Source of the DNA: Circinella minor
Lineage: Eukaryota; Mucoromycota; Mucoromycetes; Mucorales; Lichtheimiaceae
Direction of reading: 5' to 3'
Assembly (NCBI GenBank): GCA_016758965.1
Contig: JAEPRB010000062.1
Coordinates: forward strand, 1 to 64,000
Length of the DNA: 64,000 bases
Numbering within the stretch: position 1 is the stretch's first letter; every line of letters starts with the position of its first letter. A program made the position numbers and the translations under genes. Below, in pieces: positions 49,406-61,449 of the stretch. The notes below the pieces were generated by a model. That model made no database searches and was not told where the DNA came from. It worked only from the letters and a program-made list of their open reading frames with translations.

Positions 49406-51993
49406 ATGGCAGAATCGATTTCTCTCGAAGAAACAAAGTAATCTATTTTTTTTTATACACATAATGAATAATGAATAATAGTGACAGGAAAATAGTAAAC
49501 TAATGAGATATATTAAAAAATATTTTATTATTATAGTGCCATAAGAGCCAAACTTGGACTTCCTACGTTAGGTGGAGGTGGTAGTGGTGATGAGTCAGAA
49601 GAACAAGTAATTGATCGTGACCAAGAAGCTTTTGAGAATTATCAAAAACAAAAAGAACAAGAAAAAAAAACAAAAGAATCAGAAGAAATTAAAGCACGTA
49701 TTGAAAAGTAAGTAATTGTTGTTTTCTAAGTTTTGTTTGTAATACGTTTAATCTATAGTTGTATCTCTCCATCTACAACTCTATTTATATATACTATACA
49801 TATATACCTGACTTTTTATTTTTATTTTTTTTATTTTTTATTCTTTTTAACAAGTATTAATTAAATATACATATTTTTTTTTATAATAGATCTAAAAATC
49901 GAAAAAAGGATCGAGCCAAATTACAAGGTAAAGGTTTAGGTGAAGCTGATAATAATAATGACGATAGTGCATTGGATTGGATTCGTAAATCACGCAAACG
50001 ACAAAAAGAACTTGCTAAAAAACGAGAACGAGAACAAGCGGAAATGGATCAATCTTTTGTTTCTCAAGCTGCTGAATATAATGCTAGTGACCTTTCTGGA
50101 TTAAAAGTTGGACATGACATTTCTGAATTTGCAGAAGGAGGAGAAACAATTTTAACTTTAAAGGATCGTGGCATTCTTGAAGAACAAGAAGGAGACGACC
50201 ATGATGCACAAGAAGAATTAACTAATGTCAATTTAGAAGATAAAGAACGATTACAAAAGAATTTGGAAAACAAAAAAAAGAAACCAGGTTATAATCCTTA
50301 TGATGATGAAGAGTTTATTCTGGGTGGAAAGAAAAAAAGTTTATTACCACAATATGATGAGGATACAGGTCCTCAAGGTTTTCAAATTGGTCAAAAAGGA
50401 CGTATCGAACAAGAAGAAAATAAAAAGATCGAACGAGAATCATTATCTGTTTCTGAAAAACTTAAAGCACAAACTTTATCTTATCAAAAAATGCAAGATA
50501 TTAAGGATTATTATACCCAAGACGAAGTAAATCTTGGCTTTAAAAAGCCTAAAAAGAAAAAGAAGAAGGATAAATTACGTAAACGTGTTAAAAAACAAGA
50601 GGACGACCAAGATAATAATAATGACGATAGTACACAATCAAAAACAACAACAACGACGACGACGACGAATGGCAATGATAATAAACAACAACCAAAAGAA
50701 CAACAACTTCCCAAATCAAGAATAATAGATACAGATACCAGTTTTGTGGATGATGACGATCTTCAAATGGCATTAGCACGAACACGACGAGCAGCCAATC
50801 GTCAACGGGAAAAGAAAACTAAAAAATTAACACCAGAAGAAATTGCACGATCTATTGCAGCTGAACGATCACAAGAAAACACACAAGAAGAATCGACACA
50901 AGAAGATTCAGAAAAAGAGGGTGGTTTAGTACTTTCTGAAATGAGTGAATTCGTTAATTCCATTGGTACAGAAGCAGTATTTACGCCAAGAGAACCAGCA
51001 CGATCTGTTCGTGAAGCACAAGCACAAGCAGCAGAAGCAGAAGCTCAAGCAGAAGCAGCAGCAGCAGCAGTAGCAGCCCAAGCAACAGAACAATCTATAC
51101 AAGAAATCTCAACAGCTACAACGATACAAGATGTACCTGAAGAAGGAGAGGAGCAAGATACACACATGGAACAACCCACAGAATCAGCATTATCATCAAC
51201 AACACCAGCACCAACAACAGAAGAAGAAAAAACAGCTATCATGGAAGAACCTTTGGTTAGTGGAGGTATGGCAGCTACTTTATCATTACTAAACCAAAAA
51301 GGTTTTATATCCACACCAACAAAAGAACAAGTCGAACGGGATCGTATATTAAGTAAAAGAATGAGATGGATTGCTGAACAAAAGAAATTGGAAGCACAAC
51401 GTGAACGTGAACGAGAACAAGAAAAATTACGACAACGTGAAAGGGATCACAACAGTATGCGTAATAGTAGCCGTATGGATCGTGATCGAGCAAGAGAACG
51501 TGAACGAGAACGTGAACGAGAAAAAGAAATTGAAGAACGTGAAGATATGCGAGAATATATGAAACGAATGGAAGAATATAAACCAGATGTCAAGTTGGAA
51601 TATTTTGATGAACATGGACATCAAATGAATACCAAGGAAGCTTTTCGATTCATGTCTCACAAGTTTCATGGAAAGACTTCTGGCAAGACCAAAACTGAGA
51701 AACGAATGGCTAAACTGGAAGAAGAACTCAAATTAAATATGATGAGTAATAATGATACTCCTTTGAATTTAGCTACCAAATTATTAGAACGTCAACAACG
51801 AACAGGTAATGCTCATGTTGTATTGAGTGTTGGTAATCGTGGTGTGGCTGCTCCAAGTACTTCAGAAATGGTTGCGTCAGAATTAGCAGAACCATCTTCT
51901 TCACCCTCATCGTCAACAACAAAGAAATCAATTAAACGTGGTCGAGTAGATGATGATCATAATGATGAACCTAGTGATAAAAAACGAAAATAA
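49406..51993 (+). CDS. SNU66: SNU66/SART1, U4/U6.U5 tri-snRNP component
   Basis: Three exons (49406-49437, 49537-49707, 49890-51993) give 768 residues. SART-1 family features are the N-terminal SLEETNAIRAKLGLPTL and the block ALDWIRKSRKRQKELAKKR. A core of AEYNASDLSGLKVGHDISEF, GGETILTLKDRGIL, KKPGYNPYDDEE and LLPQYDEDTG also matches. The C-terminal EYFDEHGHQMNTKEAFRFMS and KFHGKTSGKTKTEKRMAKLE complete the match. It works in the nucleus in spliceosome activation, fitting an intron-rich genome. An RE/ER-rich helical stretch near residues 590-645 and Ala/Glu/Gln-rich tracts are probably disordered. The first 32-nt exon is confirmed by phase and by the conserved N-terminus. It is divergent from PET100 and convergent with the receptor gene. 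Confidence 0.93.
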
Positions 51994-52193
51994 ATCTGTT
52001 TTTTTTTTCTCCCATAATTATATATTATATATATTATCTGGTATCAATAACTACATTATCTTTGATATGCGCTTATGTGTGTATGTGTATGTGTGGCTTA
52101 TTATATACATTGTGGACTGATTGATAAAAAGAATACAAGGAAGGGATATAATTTTTTTTTTTTGCTATACAAATAACATTAATTGTAATACAA

Positions 52194-53508
52194 TTATAAT
52201 TGACCAGTAGAAAAAGAAGGTGCTAAATCAGGTACCATAGGAGGAGGTATACTACTAGCCTGTTGAAGAGCTGAACTTGAATATCTTGATATAGTATCAC
52301 TTGAAGCATGAATTTGTTCTGGACGTTGTAAATCAGATTCAACATAAGGATGAATTATATTATTGTTTGTTGGACCACTATCATTATTACTATTCATTAC
52401 TTGTTTAAAAATAAAATGAAGTAAGGAGGCGATGCGTGGATAACGGTAAGGTATATACGCTTTGGTAGTATCTGGATGATCATTTGTTATAATTGGAGTT
52501 GAACCGTTCCGTTCCAACCGATGTGGATCATCTGATGAAGGTCGATAAATGGCACTTGGACTTTTAAGACCAGAACCGGCACCAGCAATATCGTTACCAA
52601 AAGCAACAGGAGAATTATTAGTAGGGGATGGTGTATTTCGATAACGCATGGCAAGTGGAACATTGACACATCGTATAGGTATACTTTTCGTTTTTCTTCG
52701 TTTGGGTGAAGGTTGAGATGATGGTGGTGGTAATGATGTTGATGATGAGGTAACTTCATGTTTAAAATAGATATTTCTGCTATCATTAGGATGGTAATTA
52801 TCTTCTGATTCTTCACGATGTGAAACCTGTATTGCTTCTTGTTTACATTGATAACAATTACGATACAATTCAGCACAAACTTGATGATCAAAGTGATCAT
52901 ATTGTGTTATATTGATACGTTGATATTCTTTAACATAGTGCTGATATAATCGTTTACGTATATCGATAAAAAGACTGGTTACAGTTGGATCCGTAAAAAA
53001 CATAAATGTGATAAAAACACCTGTTGTAATCACATAATATATATATTAGTCATATGTATATATATATATATATTTACAAACTAATCGCTTTTGCTTGTAA
53101 TACTTTTTATTACCTACTAAAGAACCAAATACAGCACCAAACATGGCAAGTCCATAGGTAGTATCTACGTCTTCTTTAAAAACGATAGTTTGTGAAATAA
53201 ATCCCCATATATTTGCAATAAAAGGAACTACCATAGATTCCATTAAAAATCATGTTAATTCATATCATTAAAAGCCAAAAAGAATGAAAGAGTATATTTA
53301 TGTATATGCATTTATTTACCAAGTGGGTATAAAACACAACGTAATAATACTCGTGCAATCATAGCGGTTTGATGTCTTCGTTCACCAGGTCCACGTCCTA
53401 AAATTTGACCAAATTTGATATATTGTTCTCTTACTAATTTGACACCAGCAACAAAAGAACATAATAATCCAAGAACAACGAGAGACATAAGAAAACTATA
53501 AAAAAAAA

Positions 53509-53544
<36 letters not shown>

Positions 53545-54232
53545 AGATATTAATAATTAATTATATTCTTTTTTAGTATTACATATACATATTACTTTAC
53601 CCAAATTGAATCTCCACATCGACTACTTTCAAAGTATAAAGCGAACCTAATGATAAAAAATAAGTACAAACAAATTAATAAATTCGTTATTATATATATA
53701 TATATCTATATTCATATTTTTATATACTTTACCAACAAGTAGCATCATCTTCAGGAAGGGCACAAGGATGTTCTGTAATATATATTGGACCAATAATGGA
53801 TAACAAGGAATAAATTGAGACGGTTATAAAGTAAATGATTTGTAAACGCAAAGTGCTATACTTTATATTTAAAACAAAAATAATGACAAGATTGACACCA
53901 ATCATGGTTAAAAAACCGGCCGCCACAACAGCGAAAAACATAAAGACAATAGCTGTAGGTAGACAATGTTTAGAAGAATCGGGAAGAAGTACAATTGAGA
54001 TAGACATAATAGATGCGGTCATATCAGCTAGAGCGGCAAACAAGACACAACGTAGGGAGACTCGATCAGCACGTTGTCGATAAGTTGATCGTAAATAGAC
54101 ATAAGTAACAATAGTAACAAATGAAGCTACAAGTGATATGGAAGAACATACGAGTGTTGCAGTCCTTAAACTGTAGTATTGTATTTCAGTTAGACCCAAG
54201 TAATATGTTCGTTCTGATGGGAATCGGTTCAT
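52194..54232 (-). CDS. Seven-transmembrane receptor, Git3/glucose-receptor-like fungal GPCR
   Basis: Five exons (53733-54232, 53601-53646, 53320-53509, 53114-53227, 52194-53020) give 558 residues. Hydrophobic segments are evident at about residues 20-45, 65-85, 95-125, 130-155, 180-205, 235-265 and 275-300. A Cys before TM3 (KHCLPTAIVF) and one in the extracellular loop (PCALPEDDATCW) could pair. A long basic third loop includes VREQYIKFGQILGRGPGERR, and TM6 reads RVLLRCVLYPLVPFIANIWG, as in fungal nutrient-sensing receptors of the Git3/Gpr1/cAMP-receptor-like group. About 250 residues of cytoplasmic tail are Ser/Pro-rich. The ligand is unknown. The exon 3 acceptor lies after a 31-base T tract on the coding strand. 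Confidence 0.78.
53512..53542. repeat. 31-base poly-A run (poly-T on the coding strand)
   Basis: An uninterrupted A31 on the plus strand is the polypyrimidine tract directly before an acceptor of the receptor gene. Such runs are length-unstable, and sequencing errors are likely here. Confidence 0.9.
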
Positions 54233-54667
54233 AACATGAGAATATGATTAATTGTTTATATTGATATTAAATAATAATAAAAAGATAATAATAATATAAT
54301 AGAAAGATAGAAAAAAAAAACAATACAAAAAGAAAAACAAATAAAAGAAAAAAAAAGATTTTATATATATTATGAACCCCATGCTATATAAATTACTGTA
54401 TAAACTATATCTTTTTACTTAAAGTGTACATGAAAAAATGATTTGAAACCAGGCAAATAAATCAAAACTTTGGATTTTATTACAGCCACAATGCATCTAA
54501 TTGCCAACCTTCGTAATTTGATTGGTTAAATACTTTCCATATAAAAAGATGTGCGCATTTTTTTTTTTTTTTTTTTAGCAACACGACCTTTTTTTTTTTA
54601 TTTATTAAGGGGGGAGAAGAGTTATTATTGTACTTGAGTTATATCTTACGTTTATTCTTTTTTAACC
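54233..54667. promoter_or_regulatory. Divergent promoter of receptor and SEC11 genes
   Basis: 435 bp of AT-rich DNA between divergent starts, with poly-T tracts at 54559-54578 and 54590-54599. No specific factor site is assigned. Confidence 0.4.
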
Positions 54668-55540
54668 ATGTTTGCAGAATTACGACGAATGAACACGCGT
54701 CAGGTATAAAAATTACATTTATTATAAAAAGAATAAGGGATAGATGAGTATAATATATATAGATGTATACAAAATTAACCCAGATGGTAAAAAAAAAAAA
54801 AGGTCGCGTTACAAGTATTGAACATTTTAACGATTGTATCAACTGCACTCATGATTTGGAAAGGTCTTGCCATTTCACTTAATACTGAAAGTCCTATTGT
54901 TGTTGTATTAAGGTAAAATAATAAGAAGAGAAAGAGAAAGAGAGAGAGAGAGAGAGAGAGTATATGTATATAATATATATATATATATTTTTAATATATT
55001 TCAATTAGTGGAAGTATGCGACCTGGGTTTGATCGGGGTGATTTGTTAATATTATCTTTACCACAAAATGATCCAATTGAAGTAAATGATATCTGTGTAT
55101 TTAAATTACCTGGACGTGATGTACCTATTGTTCATCGTGTTATCAAATTACATGACGAGTAAGTTTTTATATATTATGAAAACAAAAATAAGAATGTTTA
55201 TATATTAATCATGTTTATTACAGTGCTATTACTGGAAAACAATTCTTATTAACTAAAGGTGATAATAATACAAGAGATGATCGTGGATTATATGATTATA
55301 AACAAATGTGGATTAATCGTGAACATATTGTTGGCAAAGTGAAAGGGTAAAATTATTAACTCAGGAAACAAACGGAAATTCAAAACAAGTTTATTAATTG
55401 GATTATTATTATATGCAATGTTTTATTATAGTTTCGTTCCTTATATTGGTATGCTTACTATTTTAATGAATGATTATCCTTGGCTTAAGTTTGCATTATT
55501 AGGTGTTATTGGATTATTTGTTCTTGTTCATAGAGAATAA
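54668..55540 (+). CDS. SEC11: Signal peptidase complex catalytic subunit SEC11
   Basis: Five exons (54668-54703, 54803-54912, 55009-55158, 55224-55346, 55432-55540) give 175 residues. The N-terminal helix and transmembrane anchor read [20 protein letters not shown]. The catalytic Ser is in [16 protein letters not shown], the His in VPIVHRVIK, and the Asp in [18 protein letters not shown]. This Ser/His/Asp set is the one used by eukaryotic ER signal peptidases. A second hydrophobic segment ([17 protein letters not shown]) ends the protein. It removes signal peptides in the ER lumen with Spc1-3. The second exon starts after the A-run at 54792-54801, and this join is phase-consistent. The ERV29-like gene follows in the same direction. 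Confidence 0.95.
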
Positions 55541-55812
55541 AAAGATTTTTTTTTTTTTTTTTGTTATTTTTTTCCAGTTTTGTTTAACTGTACTCAATTA
55601 TTTTTGTCCGTGTACAACAACAACAAAAACTTCTCACGTCGTACAAAGATATTTTTTGGTTAATTGGCTTGAGAGTGTTAAGAGTTACCTATTAGTTAAA
55701 GAGAGTAAAGACAGAAAAAAAGAGGGGTCTTTTTTCTTTTCTGTAATCTTTTTTTTTTTACTTCATTAAAACTCAAGGGAATCAACTATATATATATATA
55801 TATAAAAAAAGT

Positions 55813-56781
55813 ATGGCAGAATTTAAACAACAATTACAAGAGTTTAGTTCTAAAGCAGAAGATATTATTGACCGTGTTGGTCAACCATTGAAACCATATA
55901 TTCCTGTTATTGGTCGTTTCTTAATTGTTGCTACGTTCCTTGAAGATGCACTTCGAATCTCAACTCAATGGGAAGACCAACTTTTATTTATGGAACAACG
56001 TCGTCATTTCCCTTCCGTACTTTCCCATCTTTTCCTTGGTCTTAATGTCATTGTAAGTTAATTCTTTATATATTTTCCCCTTTCTTTCTCATTGGTTGTT
56101 GATTTTATCTGGAGAATCATTTGTGTATATATGCTTTATTTAACTCTATTGGATATTCAAAAAAAAAAAAAAATGGGTTTATATATAAAATAGATTATGG
56201 CAGTAGGTTCTTTTTTGGTGATTGCTAAACGTTATCAAAACTATGCAGTTTATGGACTTTTAAGTACTGTTGTTGCTCAAGCTCTTGGATATGGTTTAGT
56301 TTTCAACTTTCAATTCTTTTTACGTAACTTATCAGTTATGGGTGGTTTAGTCATGGTATTATCCGATTCAATGCAACAAAAACGTCAAATGTTTGCTGCT
56401 TTACCTCAAATTTCTGAAACAGATAAACGTACTTATTTACAATTGGCTGGTCGAATTCTTTTAATTTTCTTATTTATTGGTTCTGCTTTCCATGGTGATT
56501 GGAGTTTAACAAGAATTCTTGTTTCTCTTTTGGGTTTGACTGCTTGTATAATGGTAGCTGTTGGATTCAAGGCAAGATGGTCAGCCATGTTTTTGGTCTT
56601 ATTCTTATCTGTATTCAATATGTTAATTAATAACTTTTGGTCAGTGAGTCATAGTTATTTCAAACGCGATTTTTTGAAATATGACTTTTTCCAAACTTTA
56701 TCTACTGTGGGTGGATTCTTGTTATTAGTAAATATGGGACCTGGTGGTTATTCTATTGATGAAAAGAAAAAGGCTTTTTAA
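55813..56781 (+). CDS. ERV29: ERV29/SURF4-family ER cargo receptor
   Basis: Two exons (55813-56052 and 56194-56781) give 275 residues. It is a SURF4/Erv29-type polytopic membrane protein: GRFLIVATFLEDALRISTQW is diagnostic, followed by further transmembrane segments and GFKARWSAMFLVLFL. NNFWSVSHSYFKRDFLKYDF and FFQTLSTVGGFLLLVNMGPG end the membrane part. The C-terminus EKKKAF fits a KKxx ER-retrieval signal. The protein loads soluble cargo into COPII vesicles and cycles between ER and Golgi. It lies 272 bp after SEC11 on the same strand; both act on newly made secretory proteins, though separate promoters are likely. The T-rich spacer and (AT)n at 55785-55802 precede the ATG. Confidence 0.94.
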
Positions 56782-56996
56782 TTTGTATACACACTGACAC
56801 ACACACACACTTATATTTTGTATATTATGTTTGTATCATAATCAACAAAAAAGAAAAATTGTATTTTATTTTACCCCTTCCAACCTTTTTACGCCCCCTT
56901 TTTTTATTATTATTATTATTATTTTTTTAAAAAAAAGAAGCTTAAACATCATTAATATTATTATTAACACTTTTTTTTATGCTGGTCATTTGAACT

Positions 56997-58417
56997 TTAT
57001 GATATGGGTATTGATTGTTGTGGTTGTATTTCTTTCAATTGTTCTGAATCAGTAATAAGTTTTTTTCGACGATGTTCCGTTATTGTATCAATTAAATTGA
57101 GTATCAATAATTTTTCATGTATAAGTCGTAAATTATCTGTTAGTTTATGCTCTATTAATGATACTACAAAATCTTGTAAGGTCCATGATGAAATAATATA
57201 TAATGTTTCTGTTTTAAAACCAAAATTACGCATATTACGACAATAAGTAGAATCGACCTATAAAAAAATAAAAATAACAATGATTATATATATTAGAATA
57301 AATGAAAATGAATAAATAATAAAATAAACTTTACCTCTTCCGTAAGTTGTGCTACTGCTAATGCCCATTTTTCAGCTGATGACTTTTCTAAAGATATATT
57401 AGCATTCATTTTTCGTAACTTGGAATCTATTGCCTGTATGTTTTTTTTTTCACATGTATAAATATCATATTAGCATTAAACATAGTATCATGGATAGTAA
57501 AGTGAATAAATAATTGAATAATAAGCCAAATTTACCGCATCAGCTTTATTTCTAATAAAAAATACAGGAACACCAAATTCTATAGCTTTTCTTGCTAATT
57601 TAATATCCGTTGCCATAAGTCGTTCCGCAGAAACGATTAGCAATGCATCAAATGCTCCCAAAAAATGCTTGTGAAAATAATGTTTTGTTCTCATACCATG
57701 ATGAATGACAACACTAGGCATGTCCCATACCATTAATGTGCGTAAAATTGGATGATTGTACCCTCGTGGCTTTATATGATCTCTTCTATTATTATCATTA
57801 TTATTATGATTGGATTCACATACTTGAGCAGCTTTTTCATGATTATCTTTATATCCTAATAATCCATTGAGTAATGTTGACTATTTATATACAAATTGTT
57901 ATTGGGTTAAAATAAATGCTTTTCTCCCCTCTTTTTTTTTTAAAAAAAAAATCACATGGAAAAGATTTGTTTATTGATGTTTTCTTTTTTTTTTTTTTAC
58001 CTTTCCTGTTCCTGGAGAGCCAACAATGGCCACATTATAATATTTATCAGTGTCCAAACCAATTACTTGACGCGCATGATCCATATATTCAACCGAGGGA
58101 CGTAAAGGTGGCGGGCTACCAAACAGGGCTTCCATAGATTGCCACATGACAAAGAACGGGGCAAGAGGTGATGCTACAACACCAAATAAAAATCCAAGTG
58201 TTCCATCAATAACATAAGAGCCTGTCAATAGTTCCTCTTGAAGTCTTGAACCAAATTCATAAGCACCAATAATAGGACAAGCAATGACAACAAAAGGTGA
58301 TATCAATGTCCATCCAATGGCTTGAACTCCTTTTTTAGCACTTTCCATCATCCATAATCTTTCTGCTGTTATTTCGGTCTTAATATTATTATTGATATTT
58401 GATTGACTTGACCCCAT
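56997..58417 (-). CDS. P-loop GTPase, IRG-like, putative N-myristoylated membrane protein
   Basis: Four exons (58001-58417, 57536-57880, 57335-57433, 56997-57257) give 373 residues. MGSSQSN fits an N-myristoylation site (Gly2, Ser6). Two hydrophobic stretches follow (AIGWTLISPFVVIACPIIGA and GTLGFLFGVVASPLAPFFVM). Next comes the P-loop GSPGTGKSTLLNGLLG, then the G3 region MVWDMPS, and a G4 NKAD in VFFIRNKADA. The layout recalls immunity-related GTPases and other dynamin-like or Era-like P-loop families; I judge IRG-like most probable by the WDMP and RNKAD context. The C-terminal half is helical. The intron between Lys and Ser of the P-loop (58000 to 57881) is unusual. It is divergent from the LCHN gene and convergent with ERV29. 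Confidence 0.7.
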
Positions 58418-58696
58418 TATTCATAATCAGTATTCAATATAGAGAAAGTCGAATATAAAAAAGAAAAAAAGATAATTATATATACGAGAAAAGAAAAAGA
58501 AAAGAAAAAAGAGAAAGAAAAAGAAGAATAAAATGTTGTTAAGTTTAGTCTTATAGAAATATATAATCGTTACATAGCTGAGTTTCTTTTTTTTTATGGT
58601 GTCGCAATGCAGCCAACGTTTTAAATGGAAAAAAAAAAGTCTATTTTTTTTTGAAACAAAGCTTTCCTTTTTTTTCTTCTTTGAATAAGAATAACA
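58418..58696. promoter_or_regulatory. Divergent promoter of the GTPase and LCHN/Anr2 genes
   Basis: 279 bp between divergent ATGs, purine-rich on the GTPase side and T-rich on the other side. No factor site is assigned. Confidence 0.4.
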
Positions 58697-61364
58697 ATGG
58701 AGTCAAACCAAACGGATGCCAACGCGTCTTCAATACCATTAACGGAAAGGTAAAACTAATGTCTTTTTTTTCAATTATTATATATAATGTGTACATTGTC
58801 CCGAGAAGAACAAAGCAATATTATTATGTTCTCTTTTTTTTTTTTTTTTCTTACTGCTATATTCTAGTTCTCCTTCACAACAGAACAAAACAACAACGAC
58901 AGAAAGAACAACCGAGATTATATCAGACGACATGACAAAGATTGTGGAAAATAATGTTATTGCAGTTTTTGTTGCAAGATTTGATGTGCTTCATGGAAAT
59001 ACAATTGAATGGCAATATCCCAAAGGTAAGTGATAAATAAAAGGACCACGTTGAGACGATTCTATTGTTTGTTTTATTAACAAAAAAAGAGAGTTTTATA
59101 TAGAAATTGATTTGGATGGAATTGAATATCAAGCAATATGTAGTGGACATCATAATATTCGTTCAGATATTATGTAAAAATCTATATTTTCACTATTATT
59201 ATTTTTTTATATGACAAGGCTTAAAACTTATAAGAAAATTGGGCTATTATATATTATATAGTTATTTTACAAAACCCCCGTATTTTGGTGTAAGTGTATT
59301 TCGAAAAGTGGATAATGCAGAAGAAGGACAACGTGGTGCATGTATGCGATCTGTTGGTGTCATAGTTGAACCTAATGAAAATACAGGTCCTAATGCTAAA
59401 GTGTGGATCCATGGACATGCATTAAATCTATTAGCACAGTAAGTTTGTGTATAATTTTTATATATGCTAAAGAGAACAAAGGCATTGTTTCTATGTATGT
59501 ATATATTTAACTTTGTTTATTATATTTACTACTCTATTATTATTATTTTTTGTTATTATTATTTAGAACATTGGATTTTGAAACAGATAGAAGCGAATCC
59601 ATTTATAAACATTTGTATACCTATTTCAAAGAATATCGTTTACAGCATCGAGGGATTACACGAAATTTATGGAATCCACCTACTGCTGCTTTAAAAGCAT
59701 TTCGACCTGCAACACTTTTATATTATAATTACAGTACAATACCATTTACCCAACATAATTTCTTTGAACAATTGATATCTGTCGAATCCTCTTCATCTTT
59801 GGAAGTTGTACCACGACTTGACGCATTTCCATTTTTTGTGGCACAAATGGGTCCACAAATCTTTGTGTTATGGAAAGCAGCCTTATTGAAAAAACGAATT
59901 TTATTCATGACTCGACCTCCACTTGAAAGAGCATGTGGTTATGGTAAAATTCGTTTTTTTTTTGTATATATATATATGCATTAACGTTTGATTTATTGAG
60001 TGAAGCTAAAAGTTGAAAATTTGGGGAACTTTATTTTTATTTTTAGTATATAATACATTTCTTCTTGGTGAATTACCAAAATTATCTACTTTTAAAAAAG
60101 ATCGAAAATTACATCCTAAATATGCTATTGGTGTTAATGATATTGCTGATTTGTATGATTTCTCAGATGGTTATGTCGCATGTAAGATTCTCATTATCCC
60201 TATATATCTACTAATGAAGGAAAATGGATAATCTTAATAGCAAATTAAAATATATACATGCTATATAGGCACTTCTGATACAATTTTTGAAAGCAAAACT
60301 GATCTTTATGATCTATTAATTGATTTAACAAGTAAAGAGAATGAAAAACCCAAATCATGGTATGAATTTACTGAAAGTACACCTCGCATCAAATCAACAT
60401 CCGAGATATCAGAACAGCATAATGCAGCTGATTTTCATCGATTCCGATCAGTCATAAGACAAATTTTTGATACCGCTTATGATATGGGTTTTGGACAAGA
60501 AAATCATGCTTTGAATGATCAATTGGATAATGCTTTGGATAGTAAAGCCAACTGTTCTGATGCAGTAAAAACAGCCTTGTTTCAATTTATTTTATGGTAT
60601 TATCGTCCTTCACTTCATTCTGTACCAGAAGGTCCATCGCAGCAACAACAACAACAGACGTCTAGTTCGTCTTGGCAACGATTATTTGGAGGTGCAACAA
60701 CAAAATCATCCAAACAGAATCGTCGAAAGAGATTACAAGAAGATGTTTCAATGGATCCAGAAGAACAAGAAGCATTGTTACTTGGCCATGGTGATGATTT
60801 AGCGGACGAAGAAATGGATGCAACCGAAATAAATAATAATGATGTATTTGATGCAGTAGCTGCAAGAGTATCAGAGGATCATAATAGTGTAAATGATCCA
60901 TTATCTGTTAACAGTGATAATGAACAACGACAAGAAGGAGAACAAGCGTCGGTGCCGGACACCAGAAAATGGGGAGTACATGAAAAATTAACAGCAGCAC
61001 TTGTTGGGTAAGATAAAAGTGTTATGTAAATATAAATCAGACATATATAGTATATACTAACATCTATAGACTCTTTTTATTTTTATATATTTATAGTTTT
61101 TTCCATGTGTTATCATATCAAACATTATTAACATTGGAGAATTTATTATCACTAAATGATCAAACAGGTGATCCAAATGAAACCATTGTGCTATCGTGTC
61201 AAGATATGATTCAATTGGGTTTACATCCAATGGAGGATATATTATTTGTGCAAGAATTAGCATTGTTATACTTTGAAAAGTCGGTACAGGTTGCCAACAC
61301 GTGTCAAAATGGTTATTGTAATAGCTGTTGTAACAAAGAAGTTCATGGATCCATTCGAATATAA
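58697..61364 (+). CDS. DENND11/LCHN (Anr2-like) DENN-family protein
   Basis: Eight exons (58697-58749, 58868-59025, 59104-59173, 59262-59438, 59567-59943, 60047-60181, 60269-61007, 61097-61364) give 658 residues. The N-terminal longin-like part reads VIAVFVARFDVLHGNTIEWQ, EIDLDGIEYQAICSGHH, IYFTKPPYFGVSVFRK and RGACMRSVGV. The central DENN core has LDAFPFFVAQMGPQIFVLWK, LLKKRILFMTRPPLERACGY and YNTFLLGELPKLS. These match LCHN/DENND11 and yeast Anr2. DENN proteins act on small GTPases in membrane traffic; a specific Rab is not known. A disordered acidic segment at about residues 475-565 contains Gln and basic runs. The last part ends with a Cys-rich CQNGYCNSCCNKEVH. All joins keep frame, and the ATG at 58697 gives a short disordered N-terminus. 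Confidence 0.88.
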
Positions 61365-61449
61365 TTTTTACTTTTACTTTTTCTTTTTATTTATTAAAAG
61401 CAATGATTATTAATGAAAAAAAAATCTAATTTAATCTTGATAATCCAAT

